Position numbers and translations under genes: made by a program. Below the pieces are notes generated by a model. That model made no database searches. It was given only the letters and a program-made list of their open reading frames with translations, and was not told the DNA's origin. DNA of 64,000 bases, from positions 1-64,000 of the forward strand of contig JAJRPN010000016.1 in the NCBI GenBank assembly GCA_024280755.1. Direction: 5' to 3'. Every line of letters starts with the position of its first letter. Positions within the stretch are counted from its first letter, which is position 1. Positions 40,962 through 50,135 of the stretch are shown here, piece by piece. The stretch comes from Planctomycetota bacterium (GTDB lineage: Bacteria > Planctomycetota > Phycisphaerae > Phycisphaerales > UBA1924).

Positions 40962-42149
40962 ATGCAAAGCACCATCTGGATCCCCTCAGCCTACCAATCC
41001 CAGTTCGGACTCCTCGGCGCCATGGCCAACGAACTCCTCGAAGCATTCGTCGCCAACGGCTACGACGCACGCCCCCTCGACCTGCTCAACGATCAATCCC
41101 CAACCCAAGGCTTGTTCCTCTTCATGAACACGCCTCAAACCCTCGATCATCTCCCCCAAGCCCTCTTCGATCCAAACAGCAATCTCCAAGCCGTCCAGTT
41201 CCATGTCGATCACCCCTTCGCCCTCCCCGCATCCATCCTCGATCAATGGACCACACGCGCATCGCTCAAAAACCTCCACCTCTACCTTCCATGCCTCGAC
41301 GATGCCCATCTTCTCCGCCCAAGGTTCCCCGGGCTCGTCCATTCATGGATGCCCCACGCCATCCCGCGCTCATCGCTCTGCACTCTCGAAAACCTCACCA
41401 TCGAACACTACAAAAACAAACCATTCGATGTCGTCGTCACCGGCTCAGTCCGTTCGCAATCAGAAATCGACCAGTCCCTCGCCCAAGCCAACCCCCAAAT
41501 CGCCCCAATGATCACCGATATCGCACACCTGATGATCAAAGAGCCACACCTGGGCTACATCGCAGCCGTCGATCTCGTCATGGGTTCGAGGAATGTCATC
41601 ACCGGCAACTGGGACACCCAGCGCCACCTCTGGCCCCTCGTTATCGCAATCGTCAATCGTCACCGAAGAATCGAAACGCTCAAAAGCTTGCAAGGCCTAA
41701 AAGTCGGCGTCTTCGGCTCGCCCGACTGGCAACCAGAATGCACAGGCACCATAAAATACGCCGGACAAGTCCAATACGCAGACTGCGCCTCCGCATTCGC
41801 ACAAGGACGCATCGCCCTCGCCTGGGGCCCGACCCAGTTTGTCCATTCCTATTCAGAAAGAATCATGCAAGCCATGGCCGGCGGCGCATCCGTCGTCGCC
41901 GACGATCGCCTCCTCATCCGCCGAGATTTCAACGGCTCAGCAAGCCCCGCCGGCGATACCGTCAAACTCTTCGATTGGTCCAATCCTACTGCTGCAAGAA
42001 CAACCATCGACACCCAACTCGCCAATCCCAATGAATCCCTAGAAATGGCCCGCCGATCCCGAACCCATGTAGAAAAAACATGCCTCTGGGAACACCGCCT
42101 CCAAACCCTCACCCAATCAATCCCCGCACCCCTCCCCCAAAACGCCTAA
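40962..42149 (+). CDS. CgeB-like glycosyltransferase
   Basis: This 395-residue protein has two Rossmann-type halves. The N-terminal half holds H-V-D-H-P-F and H-S-W-M-P-H-A-I; the C-terminal half has L-K-V-G-V-F-G-S-P-D-W and A-W-G-P-T-Q-F-V-H-S-Y-S-E-R-I-M-Q-A-M-A-G-G-A-S-V-V-A-D-D, the sugar-nucleotide site pattern of CgeB/glycosyltransferase group 1-2 proteins. It probably adds a sugar to a surface or spore-type polymer or protein; donor and acceptor are unknown. Start 40962 fits the fold better than an in-frame start 16 codons upstream. It is divergent from the DUF2959 lipoprotein gene and stands alone. Confidence 0.75.
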   Translation: MQSTIWIPSAYQSQFGLLGAMANELLEAFVANGYDARPLDLLNDQSPTQGLFLFMNTPQTLDHLPQALFDPNSNLQAVQFHVDHPFALPASILDQWTTRASLKNLHLYLPCLDDAHLLRPRFPGLVHSWMPHAIPRSSLCTLENLTIEHYKNKPFDVVVTGSVRSQSEIDQSLAQANPQIAPMITDIAHLMIKEPHLGYIAAVDLVMGSRNVITGNWDTQRHLWPLVIAIVNRHRRIETLKSLQGLKVGVFGSPDWQPECTGTIKYAGQVQYADCASAFAQGRIALAWGPTQFVHSYSERIMQAMAGGASVVADDRLLIRRDFNGSASPAGDTVKLFDWSNPTAARTTIDTQLANPNESLEMARRSRTHVEKTCLWEHRLQTLTQSIPAPLPQNA

Positions 42150-42204
42150 CACCCAGTTGGTGATCTTGACTCCGCCGCGTAAAACCCGCCACACACTCTT
42201 CTCT

Positions 42205-42256
42205 CCTCCCCCGGGCCTCCGGGGGAGGTGTCTGCGCAGCAGACGGAGGGGGTTTT
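42205..42256 (+). repeat. REP-like two-hairpin unit
   Basis: CCTCCCCCGGGCCTCCGGGGGAGG forms stem 1 and GTCTG-CGCAG-CAGAC forms stem 2, followed by GGAGGGGGTT. It lies between the CgeB-like and HNH-type genes. Confidence 0.75.
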
Positions 42257-42288
42257 CTCGCTTGGCTGTCACATTGGATGAAATGTGT

Positions 42289-42294
42289 TATCAT
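42289..42294 (+). promoter_or_regulatory. putative -10 box of a leaderless promoter (HNH-type gene)
   Basis: TATCAT lies five bases before the ATG at 42300, and no ribosome binding site is seen. Confidence 0.42.
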
Positions 42295-42299
42295 TCGAT

Positions 42300-43430
42300 A
42301 TGGATCAGGTTTTAGTCGAGTGCATTTATTGTTCAAGCGAGTTCAATCCAGCAAGAGGAAAAGGTGATCATGTATTCCCCGCTGCACTAGGGGAGTTCGA
42401 AGGCCTGAGGGTCTTTCGCGGTGCTTGTCCAAAGTGCAACAATGAAATAGGTAAATCTGAAGAAGAACTCATTCGCTGTGGAATGGAAGCATATCTTGCA
42501 AGGGTTTCGGATCCCCCACGGAGGCGACGGACTACGAATCCCAAATGGGTTGGGTCAAAAACATCTCCTCCGCCTGTCATGAGTACGAAACGACATGGCG
42601 CAAAGCTAAGAGTGCGGCCTGTTTCTCGCAATCCGCAGGATATTGATATACCAGATCAAATAGTCATTGAAGATCAGGATGGAAATCACTATCCCATACT
42701 TCTGCATGCCAAATGGACCAAAAATTCAGTCAGAGCAAAAATAAATGCACTCGGAATTGTTGGCAAGTTCAATGTTCATATATCTGTCAGCGACGAGAGC
42801 AGGGTAAAGCTTGAGCAAGTTGCTGAGGTTCTTTGGCCGGGAGAAGAGTTGAATGAACTTCCTCTTACGGAGGTTGGTAATCATCCGGTTGAAATCAATC
42901 ATGTTTTCCAGGTCACAGACCATTACTTTCGTTCAATAGTCAAAATGGCATTACACTACTATTTGTGCTACAACAAAAGAGGGAAGCTGGGGAATGAGCC
43001 TGAATTCGCTGCAGTCAGAGAGTTCATCAAGAATGGCGGTGAGCCAAATCAGTTCCTAATATCCCCTAAAGAATCACCTGTTAAAGTGGGGACACCCTTT
43101 GGCAGAACACCTTGTGGTGGTGCCATAACCCCTCGCGAATGGTGTCATTTCTTTTTTGCTGAAGACTCTGCAGAGTTCATAGTTGTTTGCATAAATCTTT
43201 TCCTTGGGCCAGGATATGTTCAAGAGCCATTGTTTGTGAGGCTTGGGGATCGTTTGTCCACGGAAACTGATGGGGGGGTGTGGGCGCATCATCTCCAGTG
43301 GACACCGGGAGCAACGGTAAAAGGAACTATTAAGGAAATCGCTGTAGGATACCAGCAAAACATACAGATACTAGCTGGTCCGGGGTTATCTCAGATTGAT
43401 CGTAGTTCATGGTCCGGGATGATTTTTTGA
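42300..43430 (+). CDS. HNH-endonuclease-like zinc protein
   Basis: This 376-residue protein has an N-terminal zinc-finger-like HNH module: C-I-Y-C-S-S-E-F... G-D-H-V-F-P-A-A-L-G... C-P-K-C-N-N-E-I-G-K-S-E-E. The D-H-V-F-P and C-x-x-C-N-N parts match the His-containing and Asn parts of HNH_5-type nucleases, so metal-dependent DNA or RNA cleavage is possible. The remaining ~300 residues are unrecognised, with a C-terminal beta-rich region. The gene is clearly more AT-rich than its neighbours and is bordered by a REP-like unit, which suggests recent acquisition. No toxin-immunity or restriction partner is adjacent. It converges on the aminotransferase gene with a six-base gap. Confidence 0.62.
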   Translation: MDQVLVECIYCSSEFNPARGKGDHVFPAALGEFEGLRVFRGACPKCNNEIGKSEEELIRCGMEAYLARVSDPPRRRRTTNPKWVGSKTSPPPVMSTKRHGAKLRVRPVSRNPQDIDIPDQIVIEDQDGNHYPILLHAKWTKNSVRAKINALGIVGKFNVHISVSDESRVKLEQVAEVLWPGEELNELPLTEVGNHPVEINHVFQVTDHYFRSIVKMALHYYLCYNKRGKLGNEPEFAAVREFIKNGGEPNQFLISPKESPVKVGTPFGRTPCGGAITPREWCHFFFAEDSAEFIVVCINLFLGPGYVQEPLFVRLGDRLSTETDGGVWAHHLQWTPGATVKGTIKEIAVGYQQNIQILAGPGLSQIDRSSWSGMIF

Positions 43431-43436
43431 GAGCAT

Positions 43437-44702
43437 TCAACTCCCCAATTCTTCCCCCAAAGCCCCCGCCAACTTCTCAAAATCACCAACCGTATTAAAC
43501 AACTGAGCACTCACCCGCATCACCCGCCCATGCACCCCAGGCAGCTCCCAAATCGGCACCTGAATCCCATGATTCAAATACAGCCGATCCCACAAGCCCT
43601 CGCCCATCAACGATCCTGGCTCACAAACCCCAGGCAACGGCACCCCAACCATCGTCCCAATCATCGACTCAGGCACAACCTGCTCGATCCCGATCGCATC
43701 ACAAATCAACTTCGCGCCATGCACCACAAGATCATGGTTCCGCTGGCGAAGCTCATCCCACCCGCCCGGCAACTGCGCGCCCATATGCTCAATCGCCACC
43801 GGAATCACATGGTTCCCGGTGTAGTCATTCGTCCCGACATAATCAAAGTCACATAAATATGCCTTACGATCCGCCCGTGCCTCATGCTCCCGGCACGACA
43901 ACACCATCGGCTTAAACCCATCCTGCCGCGCCGCCGAGGCATAAATAAACCCCGTGCCCTTCGGCGTCGCCAACCACTTATGACAACTCGCCGCATACCA
44001 AGTCGGATCGATATCGCCAATATCCAAAGCAATCTGTCCCGGCGTATGCGCCCCATCAAGAAAACTCGCGACCCCGCGTTCATTCGCTGCCGCCACAATC
44101 TCCTTGACCGGCAGCACCAAAGCCGAAGCACTCGCAATATGCGAAACCATCACCAGCTTCGTGCGATCGGTCATCGCCCCAATCACCGATTCAATCACGG
44201 CCTCAGGAGTCACAACCGGGAACGGAATCTTCGCAACCGTCACCACAGCCCCCGTCGCTTTGCAAATCTTCCCAAGCTCGTTCATCGTCGCCGCATACTC
44301 ATGATCCGTCACCAATATCTCATCACCAGGCGCAAGCTCAAGGTTATTCAATACCGTTGCGACGGCAAAGGTCCCGTTGGAGACCAAGACCAAATCTTGT
44401 GCCCGCACATTGACAAACTTGCCAATCGCCTCGCGTGCATCATCAGAGTAAAACTCCAGATCAGATTTAAAGAACCGAACCGGGTCCGCTTCCAATCTTC
44501 GACGCAGCTCATTCTGCGCAGCACCAACAACCTCCGGGCAACACCCATACGATCCATTGTTCAGCTGCACCAATCCTTCCTGAACCGGAAACCGTGCAGG
44601 TTCCGAAATCCGGTGGGCAACAAAATCCAAAATTGGATCAGGGCGAACAGCAGACACACCAACACCTTGGCTGGCAGACGAAATCATTGATTCATTGGGC
44701 AT
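43437..44702 (-). CDS. class V (cysteine desulfurase/isopenicillin-N-epimerase-like) aminotransferase
   Basis: This PLP enzyme has about 421 residues from ATG 44702; in-frame starts at 44738 and 44750 would lengthen it. Motifs are L-N-N-G-S-Y-G-C-C-P near the N-terminus, V-S-N-G-T-F-A-V-A-T-V (phosphate-binding turn), V-T-D-H-E-Y, D-G-A-H-T-P-G-Q (Asp to the PLP ring nitrogen) and S-C-H-K-W-L-A-T-P-K-G, where the Lys forms the Schiff base. The N-N-G-S-x-G and D-H-E-Y motifs point to the isopenicillin-N epimerase-like branch; the substrate is unknown. A broken paralogue lies at 53348-54576. Confidence 0.87.
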   Translation of the reverse strand: MPNESMISSASQGVGVSAVRPDPILDFVAHRISEPARFPVQEGLVQLNNGSYGCCPEVVGAAQNELRRRLEADPVRFFKSDLEFYSDDAREAIGKFVNVRAQDLVLVSNGTFAVATVLNNLELAPGDEILVTDHEYAATMNELGKICKATGAVVTVAKIPFPVVTPEAVIESVIGAMTDRTKLVMVSHIASASALVLPVKEIVAAANERGVASFLDGAHTPGQIALDIGDIDPTWYAASCHKWLATPKGTGFIYASAARQDGFKPMVLSCREHEARADRKAYLCDFDYVGTNDYTGNHVIPVAIEHMGAQLPGGWDELRQRNHDLVVHGAKLICDAIGIEQVVPESMIGTMVGVPLPGVCEPGSLMGEGLWDRLYLNHGIQVPIWELPGVHGRVMRVSAQLFNTVGDFEKLAGALGEELGS

Positions 44703-44776
44703 TATCAAGCCTATCGGTGGAATGTAGAAAAGTTCCATAATGGATAACACACGGACCTAAAGATTGTGGATTCGTG

Positions 44777-44782
44777 TATAGT
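44777..44782 (+). promoter_or_regulatory. putative -10 box of a leaderless promoter (S9 peptidase gene)
   Basis: TATAGT lies six bases before the ATG at 44789 with no ribosome binding site; the same hexamer and spacing precede the gene at 1288. Confidence 0.5.
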
Positions 44783-44788
44783 CTGTGC

Positions 44789-47323
44789 ATGAAATTATCC
44801 ACAAAGTATGCTCTGATCTGCCTCTCGCTCATCATCGCTCCCTCAGCTTCCTTTGCTCAACTCGAGCCCAAGCCCCTCACTCAGCCAACCCTCAAGCAAA
44901 TCACCGCCGAGCCAGACTGGATCGCACGCTCCCCAACCAACCCCCGCTGGCTCGTCGACGGCTCAGGAATCATCTTCTCCCAGCGCCGACCCGGACTCGT
45001 CGCCAGAGACTTCTCAGATAACTACCTCCTCTTTCTGAGCACACCTGACCTCTATGTTCCATTAAAAATCACACCCAAAGACCCCGGCCCATACTTCACC
45101 AATCGCGGCGACTGGAACACCGACCACACCCTCCGCCTGCTCAACAACGCCGGCGACATCTTCCTCTACAACGCCTCAACAAATGCAACCACCCAACTCA
45201 CCAAAACCACCGCCTACGAATCCTCCGCGATGTTCCTCGCCGACAACCGTTCCCTCTTCGTCCGCTTCGCCTACCGGCGCGACAGCAACTGGTTCATCCG
45301 CAACCTCGACTCAGGCTGGGAAAACCAAGCCGCCGATATCCGCTACCAAGATGCCCCCAAAGACGAGACCGAAGACGAAACCGAAGATAAGAACTTCAAC
45401 TACCTCGAACAACAACAGCGAGACCTCTTCCAAATCATCACCCTTGAAGATCAACGCAAAGAAATGCGCGAAGACGACACCAAAGCCTGGCGCGACACCA
45501 ACCCAACATCCGTCCCCGGCCCGTTTTACCTCGGCAAAGACAATCGCTCGATCGGCGCATGGCTCAGCCCCTCAGGCAACCATATCCTCGTCGCCACCGC
45601 ACCCAAAGAGCGCCCAAGCGACCCAACCGACATCATGCCCGACTACATCACAGATGATGGCTATGTTTCTACCCATGCCGTCCGCTCAAAGGTAGGACAC
45701 CATACCGAAACCCCCATCCAACTCACCCTCCTCGATCTCAAAGCCGAACGCATCATCGAGCTCCCCCTCATCAATCTCCCCACAATCAAAGACGACCCCC
45801 TCGCCTGGCTCAAAGAAGCAAACGCCGATGATTCAGATGTAGATTCAGAAGAGGCGGGGGATGCCGATGAATCCGAATCTGATGAACCAACTGATGAACT
45901 AAAGGAAGAAACAACCAAGCCCCGCCCAGTCTCCCACATGGGCACCCGCTGGAACGACGCCGGCACCATCGCCGCCGTCATGCTCAAATCCCACGACAAC
46001 AAAGACCGCTGGATCGTATTGATCGACACTGCGCTCGAAGAGCCAGAACTCACCACCGCCCATCACCTCCGCGACGACGCCTGGATCAACTGGGCCTTCA
46101 ATGATTTCGGATTCATCCCAGCGACCAACACCCTCTGGTACCTCTCCGAAGAAACAAACTACGCCCACCTCTATACATTCGATCCAATATCAAGCATCAC
46201 CAAACAACTCACCGCCGGCGACTTCGAAGTCACTTCCCCAACATTCACCCACGACGCCAGCTTCGTCTACTTCCGCACAAACCAAACCCACCCCGGAATC
46301 CGAGAACTCGAACAACTCAATCTCACCACCGGCGAACTCAAACCAATCACCAAACTCGCCGGCACCGTCGAGTCATTCCGGATCTCCCCCGATGAATCCC
46401 AAGCCATCATCACCTACTCAAACATCAATCAGCCACCAGAACTCTACCTCATCGACCTCGAACCAAACCCCCTCCTCCAAACCAAACCAAAGCAACTCAC
46501 CCAAACCGTCACTGATGCGTTCCGTAACACACAGTTGCAAACACCCCAAATCATCGCCGTCCCCTCAACCCACACCGAGCACCCAATCTACACCCGCCTC
46601 TATCTCCCCGACGCCACCAAGTTCACCGGCCCACGCCCCCTCGTCCTCTTCTCCCACGGCGCAGGCTACCTCCAACACGCCAACTACCAATGGTCCTACT
46701 ACAAACGGGAACACATGTACCACACCATCCTCACCAACCTCGGGTTCATCGTCATCGCCCCAGACTTCCGCGCATCGTCAGGCTACGGCCGAGACTGGCG
46801 CACAGCCATCTACCGAAAAATGGGCTACCCAGAACTCGAAGATTTCAAAGACGCAATTGACTATGTCGTAAACAACCACAACGCCGATCCAACCAATGTC
46901 GGAATCTACGGCGGCTCCTACGGCGGGTTCATGACCCTCATGGCCATGTTCCTCGAACCCGAAACATACAAAGCCGGCGCCGCCCTCCGATCAGTCACCG
47001 ACTGGGCCCACTACAACCACGGCTACACCAGCAACATCCTCAACACCCCCGACATCGACCCCGAGGCTTATCAAATAAGCTCCCCAATCAACCACGCCGA
47101 GGGCTTACAAGGCCACCTATTAATGCTCCACGGCCTCCAAGACAACAATGTCGTCGCCCAAGACATCATCCGCCTGAGCCAACGCCTCATAGAACTAGAA
47201 AAACAAAACTGGGAACTCGCCTTGGCTCCAATAGAACCCCACGGCTACCACGAACCATCAAGTTGGCTCGACCAAATGCGCCGTATCCACAAGCTCTTCA
47301 CCGAAGAACTGTTGGATGATTAA
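44789..47323 (+). CDS. exported S9-family (prolyl-oligopeptidase/DPP-like) serine peptidase
   Basis: This 844-residue protein has a signal peptide (about 1-24, S-A-S-F-A-Q). A WD40/beta-propeller-like N-terminal domain (about 40-600) includes an acidic insert near 350-375 (many D/E). The C-terminal alpha/beta hydrolase domain carries G-G-S710-Y-G-G-F as nucleophile, G-L-Q-D785 as acid and E-P-H818-G-Y as base. It is predicted to cleave short peptides in the periplasm or outside, providing amino acids. It is monocistronic, with its own -10-like box and a strong terminator. Confidence 0.92.
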   Translation: MKLSTKYALICLSLIIAPSASFAQLEPKPLTQPTLKQITAEPDWIARSPTNPRWLVDGSGIIFSQRRPGLVARDFSDNYLLFLSTPDLYVPLKITPKDPGPYFTNRGDWNTDHTLRLLNNAGDIFLYNASTNATTQLTKTTAYESSAMFLADNRSLFVRFAYRRDSNWFIRNLDSGWENQAADIRYQDAPKDETEDETEDKNFNYLEQQQRDLFQIITLEDQRKEMREDDTKAWRDTNPTSVPGPFYLGKDNRSIGAWLSPSGNHILVATAPKERPSDPTDIMPDYITDDGYVSTHAVRSKVGHHTETPIQLTLLDLKAERIIELPLINLPTIKDDPLAWLKEANADDSDVDSEEAGDADESESDEPTDELKEETTKPRPVSHMGTRWNDAGTIAAVMLKSHDNKDRWIVLIDTALEEPELTTAHHLRDDAWINWAFNDFGFIPATNTLWYLSEETNYAHLYTFDPISSITKQLTAGDFEVTSPTFTHDASFVYFRTNQTHPGIRELEQLNLTTGELKPITKLAGTVESFRISPDESQAIITYSNINQPPELYLIDLEPNPLLQTKPKQLTQTVTDAFRNTQLQTPQIIAVPSTHTEHPIYTRLYLPDATKFTGPRPLVLFSHGAGYLQHANYQWSYYKREHMYHTILTNLGFIVIAPDFRASSGYGRDWRTAIYRKMGYPELEDFKDAIDYVVNNHNADPTNVGIYGGSYGGFMTLMAMFLEPETYKAGAALRSVTDWAHYNHGYTSNILNTPDIDPEAYQISSPINHAEGLQGHLLMLHGLQDNNVVAQDIIRLSQRLIELEKQNWELALAPIEPHGYHEPSSWLDQMRRIHKLFTEELLDD

Positions 47324-47356
47324 CCATTCATCAGAGCTTGCGAGATCGCTCAAAAC

Positions 47357-47397
47357 AAAAGCCGCCAAACCCTCATGTCAGGTTTGGCGGCTTTTTT
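47357..47397. terminator. bidirectional intrinsic terminator
   Basis: A 15-bp stem AAAAGCCGCCAAACC/GGTTTGGCGGCTTTT has a nine-base loop. T-runs follow on both strands, so it can stop the S9 gene and the convergent five-repeat gene. Confidence 0.92.
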
Positions 47398-47449
47398 ATC
47401 TAGAATAGCAAACGGGAACGTCTGCTCGATCCCGTTCACATGTCATTTG

Positions 47450-49831
47450 TTATGGGCAACCCGCAGCAAACGCAGTCAGGAATGCGCTCACATCGAAGAA
47501 GTTAAACAGACCATCCCCGGTGAAGTCTGCAGCAGGGTCCATGGTGCTAAATGCGATGAGGAATGCGCTGACATCGAAGAAGTTGAGTGCACCATCTCCA
47601 GTCAAATCTGCTGGGCACATGCTTGCGACACTCGCGATGCTGAAGGTCCCGGTGGGGAGTGATGATTGTGCAATCGTATTGGTGATCTCATCACGCCCGA
47701 TGTGCTCGCCTTCAACGCCGGTGCACACTGCGGACACTGTTTCAACGCACCAGAAGTTTGTTTCGATCCCTCCGCCATGGAGAAAGAAGTATCCATCGCC
47801 CGAGCCGCCGCTGATATCAAAGAGGATATCCGTTGGGGTTGCGGTGGTGACCGAGCCTGTTAAGCCGGTCTGGGTCTGCGTTGCGTGGCTGATAACATAG
47901 GGTGAGCCGCCCAAGAGATTCGGCGCGGTGAGTGTGATCTCCCAATCAATAATGTTTTCCGAGGCCAGCGTCCCGATGGTGCCATCGGTCTCGATGTATC
48001 CAGTGATGGTGCCCTGGTCGATGGTGCGGTTGACTATGTAGGTAATCGGTGTTTGCACCGTTGCGATACTGAATGTCCCGGTGGGGAGTGAACTCTGCGC
48101 AGTGAGGTTGCCAGCATCATCACGCCCGATATGCTCGCCTTCAGTGCCGGTGCAAAAAGCAAATGCTGTTTCAACGCACCAGAAATTTTCATCGGGTCCA
48201 CCTTGTATCGAGAAGTATCCCTCGCCCGAGCCGCCACTGATATCAAAGAGGATATCCGTTGGGGTTGCGATGGTCACCGAGCCGGTTAAGCTCGTCTGGG
48301 TCAGCGTTGCCTGGCTGATAACAGAAGGCGATCCGCCAAAGAGATTCGGCGCGGTGAGCGTGAGTTCCAAATCAATAATATTTCCCGAGGCGAGCGTCCC
48401 GAGGGTGCCGTCGGTCTCGATGTACCCGGTGATGGTGCCCTGGTCGATGGTGCGGTAGACTAGATAGGTAATCGGTGTTTGCACCGTTGCGATGCTGAAT
48501 GTCCCAGTGGGGAGTGAGCTCTGCGCAATGAGGCTGCCGGAATCATCGAGCCCGATGTGCTCGCCAGCTACGCCGGTGCAAGCAGCGGCTGCAGTTTCAA
48601 GGCACCAGAGGTTTGCCACGGGGGCCCCGCCCTGGAGCAAGAAGAATCCATCGCCCGAGCCGCCACTGATGTCAAAGAAGATATCCGTTGGGGTTGCGGT
48701 GGTGACCGAGCCGTTCAAAATGGCCTGGGTTTGGATCGTGTGATTGATGACATAGGGTGAGCCGCCCAAGAGATTCGGCGCGGTGAGCGTAAGTTCCCAA
48801 TCAATAATGTTTTCTGAGGCGAGCGTCCCGAGTGTGCCATCGGTCTGAACAAACCCTGTGACGGTGCCCTGGTCGATGGTGCGGTTGACTATGTAGGTAA
48901 TCGGTGTACGCACCGTTGCGATGCTGAATGTGCCGGTGGGGAGTGTTGATTGTGCATTGCCACTGGTGTTCTCATCACGCCCGATGTGTTCGCCTGCTTC
49001 GCCGGTGCACCCTGCGGACACTGTTTCAACACACCAATAGTTTGTTTCGCTCCCGCCGCCATGGAGCATGAAGATTCCATCGCCCGATCCGCCACTGTTA
49101 TCAAAAAGAATATCAGTTGAGGTTGCGGTGGTCACCGAGCCGTTCAAAAAGGTCTGAGTTTGGGTCGCGTGATTGATGACATAAGGCGAGCCGCCCAAGA
49201 GATTCGGCGCGGTGAGCGTGAGTTCCCAATCAATAATGTTGGCCGTGCTCAGGACCCCGAGGGTGCCATCCGTCTCGATGTATCCAGTGACAGTGCCCTG
49301 ATCGATGGTCCGGTTGACTGTATAGGTAATCGGATCGATCGCCGTTGCGATGCTGAATGTGCCGGTGGGGAGTGTTGATTGTGCATTCCCACTGGTGTTC
49401 TCATCACGCCCGATGTGCTCGCCGATCCCTTCACCGGTGCAGTGAGCGTCCGCTGTTTCAATACACCAGTAGTTTGGCTCAAAGCCTCCGCCATGGAGAA
49501 AGAAGTGTCCAACGCCCGAACCGCCACTGATATCAAAGAGGATATCGGTTGGGGTTGCGGTGGTGACCGAGCCGGTCAAAAAGGTCCGGTTCTGGGTCGC
49601 GTGGCTGATGACATAGGGTGAGCCGCCCAATAGATTCGGCGCGGTGATTGTGATTTCCCAATCAATGATATTGACGGTGCTCAGAACCCCAAGCGTGCCA
49701 TCGGTCTCGATGTACCCGGTGATGGTGCCCTGATCGATGGTGCGGTCGACCATGTAAGTGATGTTGGCGTGGGCTGTCGCAGTCATCAAACTGACAGCCC
49801 ACATGATTGCGAAGGTAATAATACTTTTCAT
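47450..49831 (-). CDS. secreted protein with five tandem ~143-residue repeats and dockerin-like C-terminus
   Basis: The protein has 793 residues. AGGGGA lies seven bases before the ATG at 49831, followed by a signal peptide (about 1-22, A-H-A-N). The mature protein is five near-identical repeats, each opening I-T-Y-x-V-x-R-T-I-D-Q-G-T and containing T-A-P-N-L-x-G-G-S-P, D-I-x-F-D-x-S-G-G-S-G and G-T-F-S-I-A. Each has two conserved Cys (W-C-x-E-T and A-x-C-T-G) that could pair. The C-terminus M-C-P-A-D-L-T-G-D-G-A-L-N-F-F-D-V-S-A-F plus a second copy and G-C-P is the dockerin-like tail. It is probably an extracellular repeat protein of beta sandwiches. Function unknown. Confidence 0.83.
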   Translation of the reverse strand: MKSIITFAIMWAVSLMTATAHANITYMVDRTIDQGTITGYIETDGTLGVLSTVNIIDWEITITAPNLLGGSPYVISHATQNRTFLTGSVTTATPTDILFDISGGSGVGHFFLHGGGFEPNYWCIETADAHCTGEGIGEHIGRDENTSGNAQSTLPTGTFSIATAIDPITYTVNRTIDQGTVTGYIETDGTLGVLSTANIIDWELTLTAPNLLGGSPYVINHATQTQTFLNGSVTTATSTDILFDNSGGSGDGIFMLHGGGSETNYWCVETVSAGCTGEAGEHIGRDENTSGNAQSTLPTGTFSIATVRTPITYIVNRTIDQGTVTGFVQTDGTLGTLASENIIDWELTLTAPNLLGGSPYVINHTIQTQAILNGSVTTATPTDIFFDISGGSGDGFFLLQGGAPVANLWCLETAAAACTGVAGEHIGLDDSGSLIAQSSLPTGTFSIATVQTPITYLVYRTIDQGTITGYIETDGTLGTLASGNIIDLELTLTAPNLFGGSPSVISQATLTQTSLTGSVTIATPTDILFDISGGSGEGYFSIQGGPDENFWCVETAFAFCTGTEGEHIGRDDAGNLTAQSSLPTGTFSIATVQTPITYIVNRTIDQGTITGYIETDGTIGTLASENIIDWEITLTAPNLLGGSPYVISHATQTQTGLTGSVTTATPTDILFDISGGSGDGYFFLHGGGIETNFWCVETVSAVCTGVEGEHIGRDEITNTIAQSSLPTGTFSIASVASMCPADLTGDGALNFFDVSAFLIAFSTMDPAADFTGDGLFNFFDVSAFLTAFAAGCP
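47655..49760 (-). repeat. five tandem coding repeats of about 426-432 bp
   Basis: The segment encoding I-T-Y-x-V starts near 48050, 48475, 48905, 49335 and 49765 on the minus strand, giving spacings of 426-432 bases, a multiple of three. DNA similarity between units is high enough for homologous recombination or assembly collapse. Confidence 0.85.
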
Positions 49832-49977
49832 TCGATTTCCCCTTTGAGAATCCATCAAAGATGTGCGGGTCCTGTAACAAATACCGCTGTCCCTCTCTGG
49901 CACAACTTTGGTCAGTAGTGTATAGCAAATCGCATGTATTTCCAAACCTTTTTTAAACAGTTAATTTGGGCGTCGCC

Positions 49978-50014
49978 GGGTGCCATGCTGGTGGCGTCCC
50001 CGCCTCCTGCATGT
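49978..50014 (+). repeat. GGGTGCC-family hairpin repeat
   Basis: GGGTGCCATGC is followed by GGTGGCG-TCCC-CGCCTCC and GCATGT, so the inner bases form a hairpin. The unit is related to those at 30415-30514 and 56123-56159. The rest of 49832-50135 shows no gene. Confidence 0.6.
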
Positions 50015-50135
50015 CTTCTCTTCCAATCCCCTCTGCGTACAAAAATCTCCCCCCAACAACCACCCCCGTGCGCAAAATCCCCGCACTCCCCAACTTCCCC
50101 CTTGAGCCGCAAATCAGCCATGCGATAATCCCCGC

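Noticed and set aside
47655..49760. Regular repeats suggesting a CRISPR array
   Set aside because: Units are 426-432 bp, in frame and coding; no short repeat-spacer pattern is present anywhere in the window.
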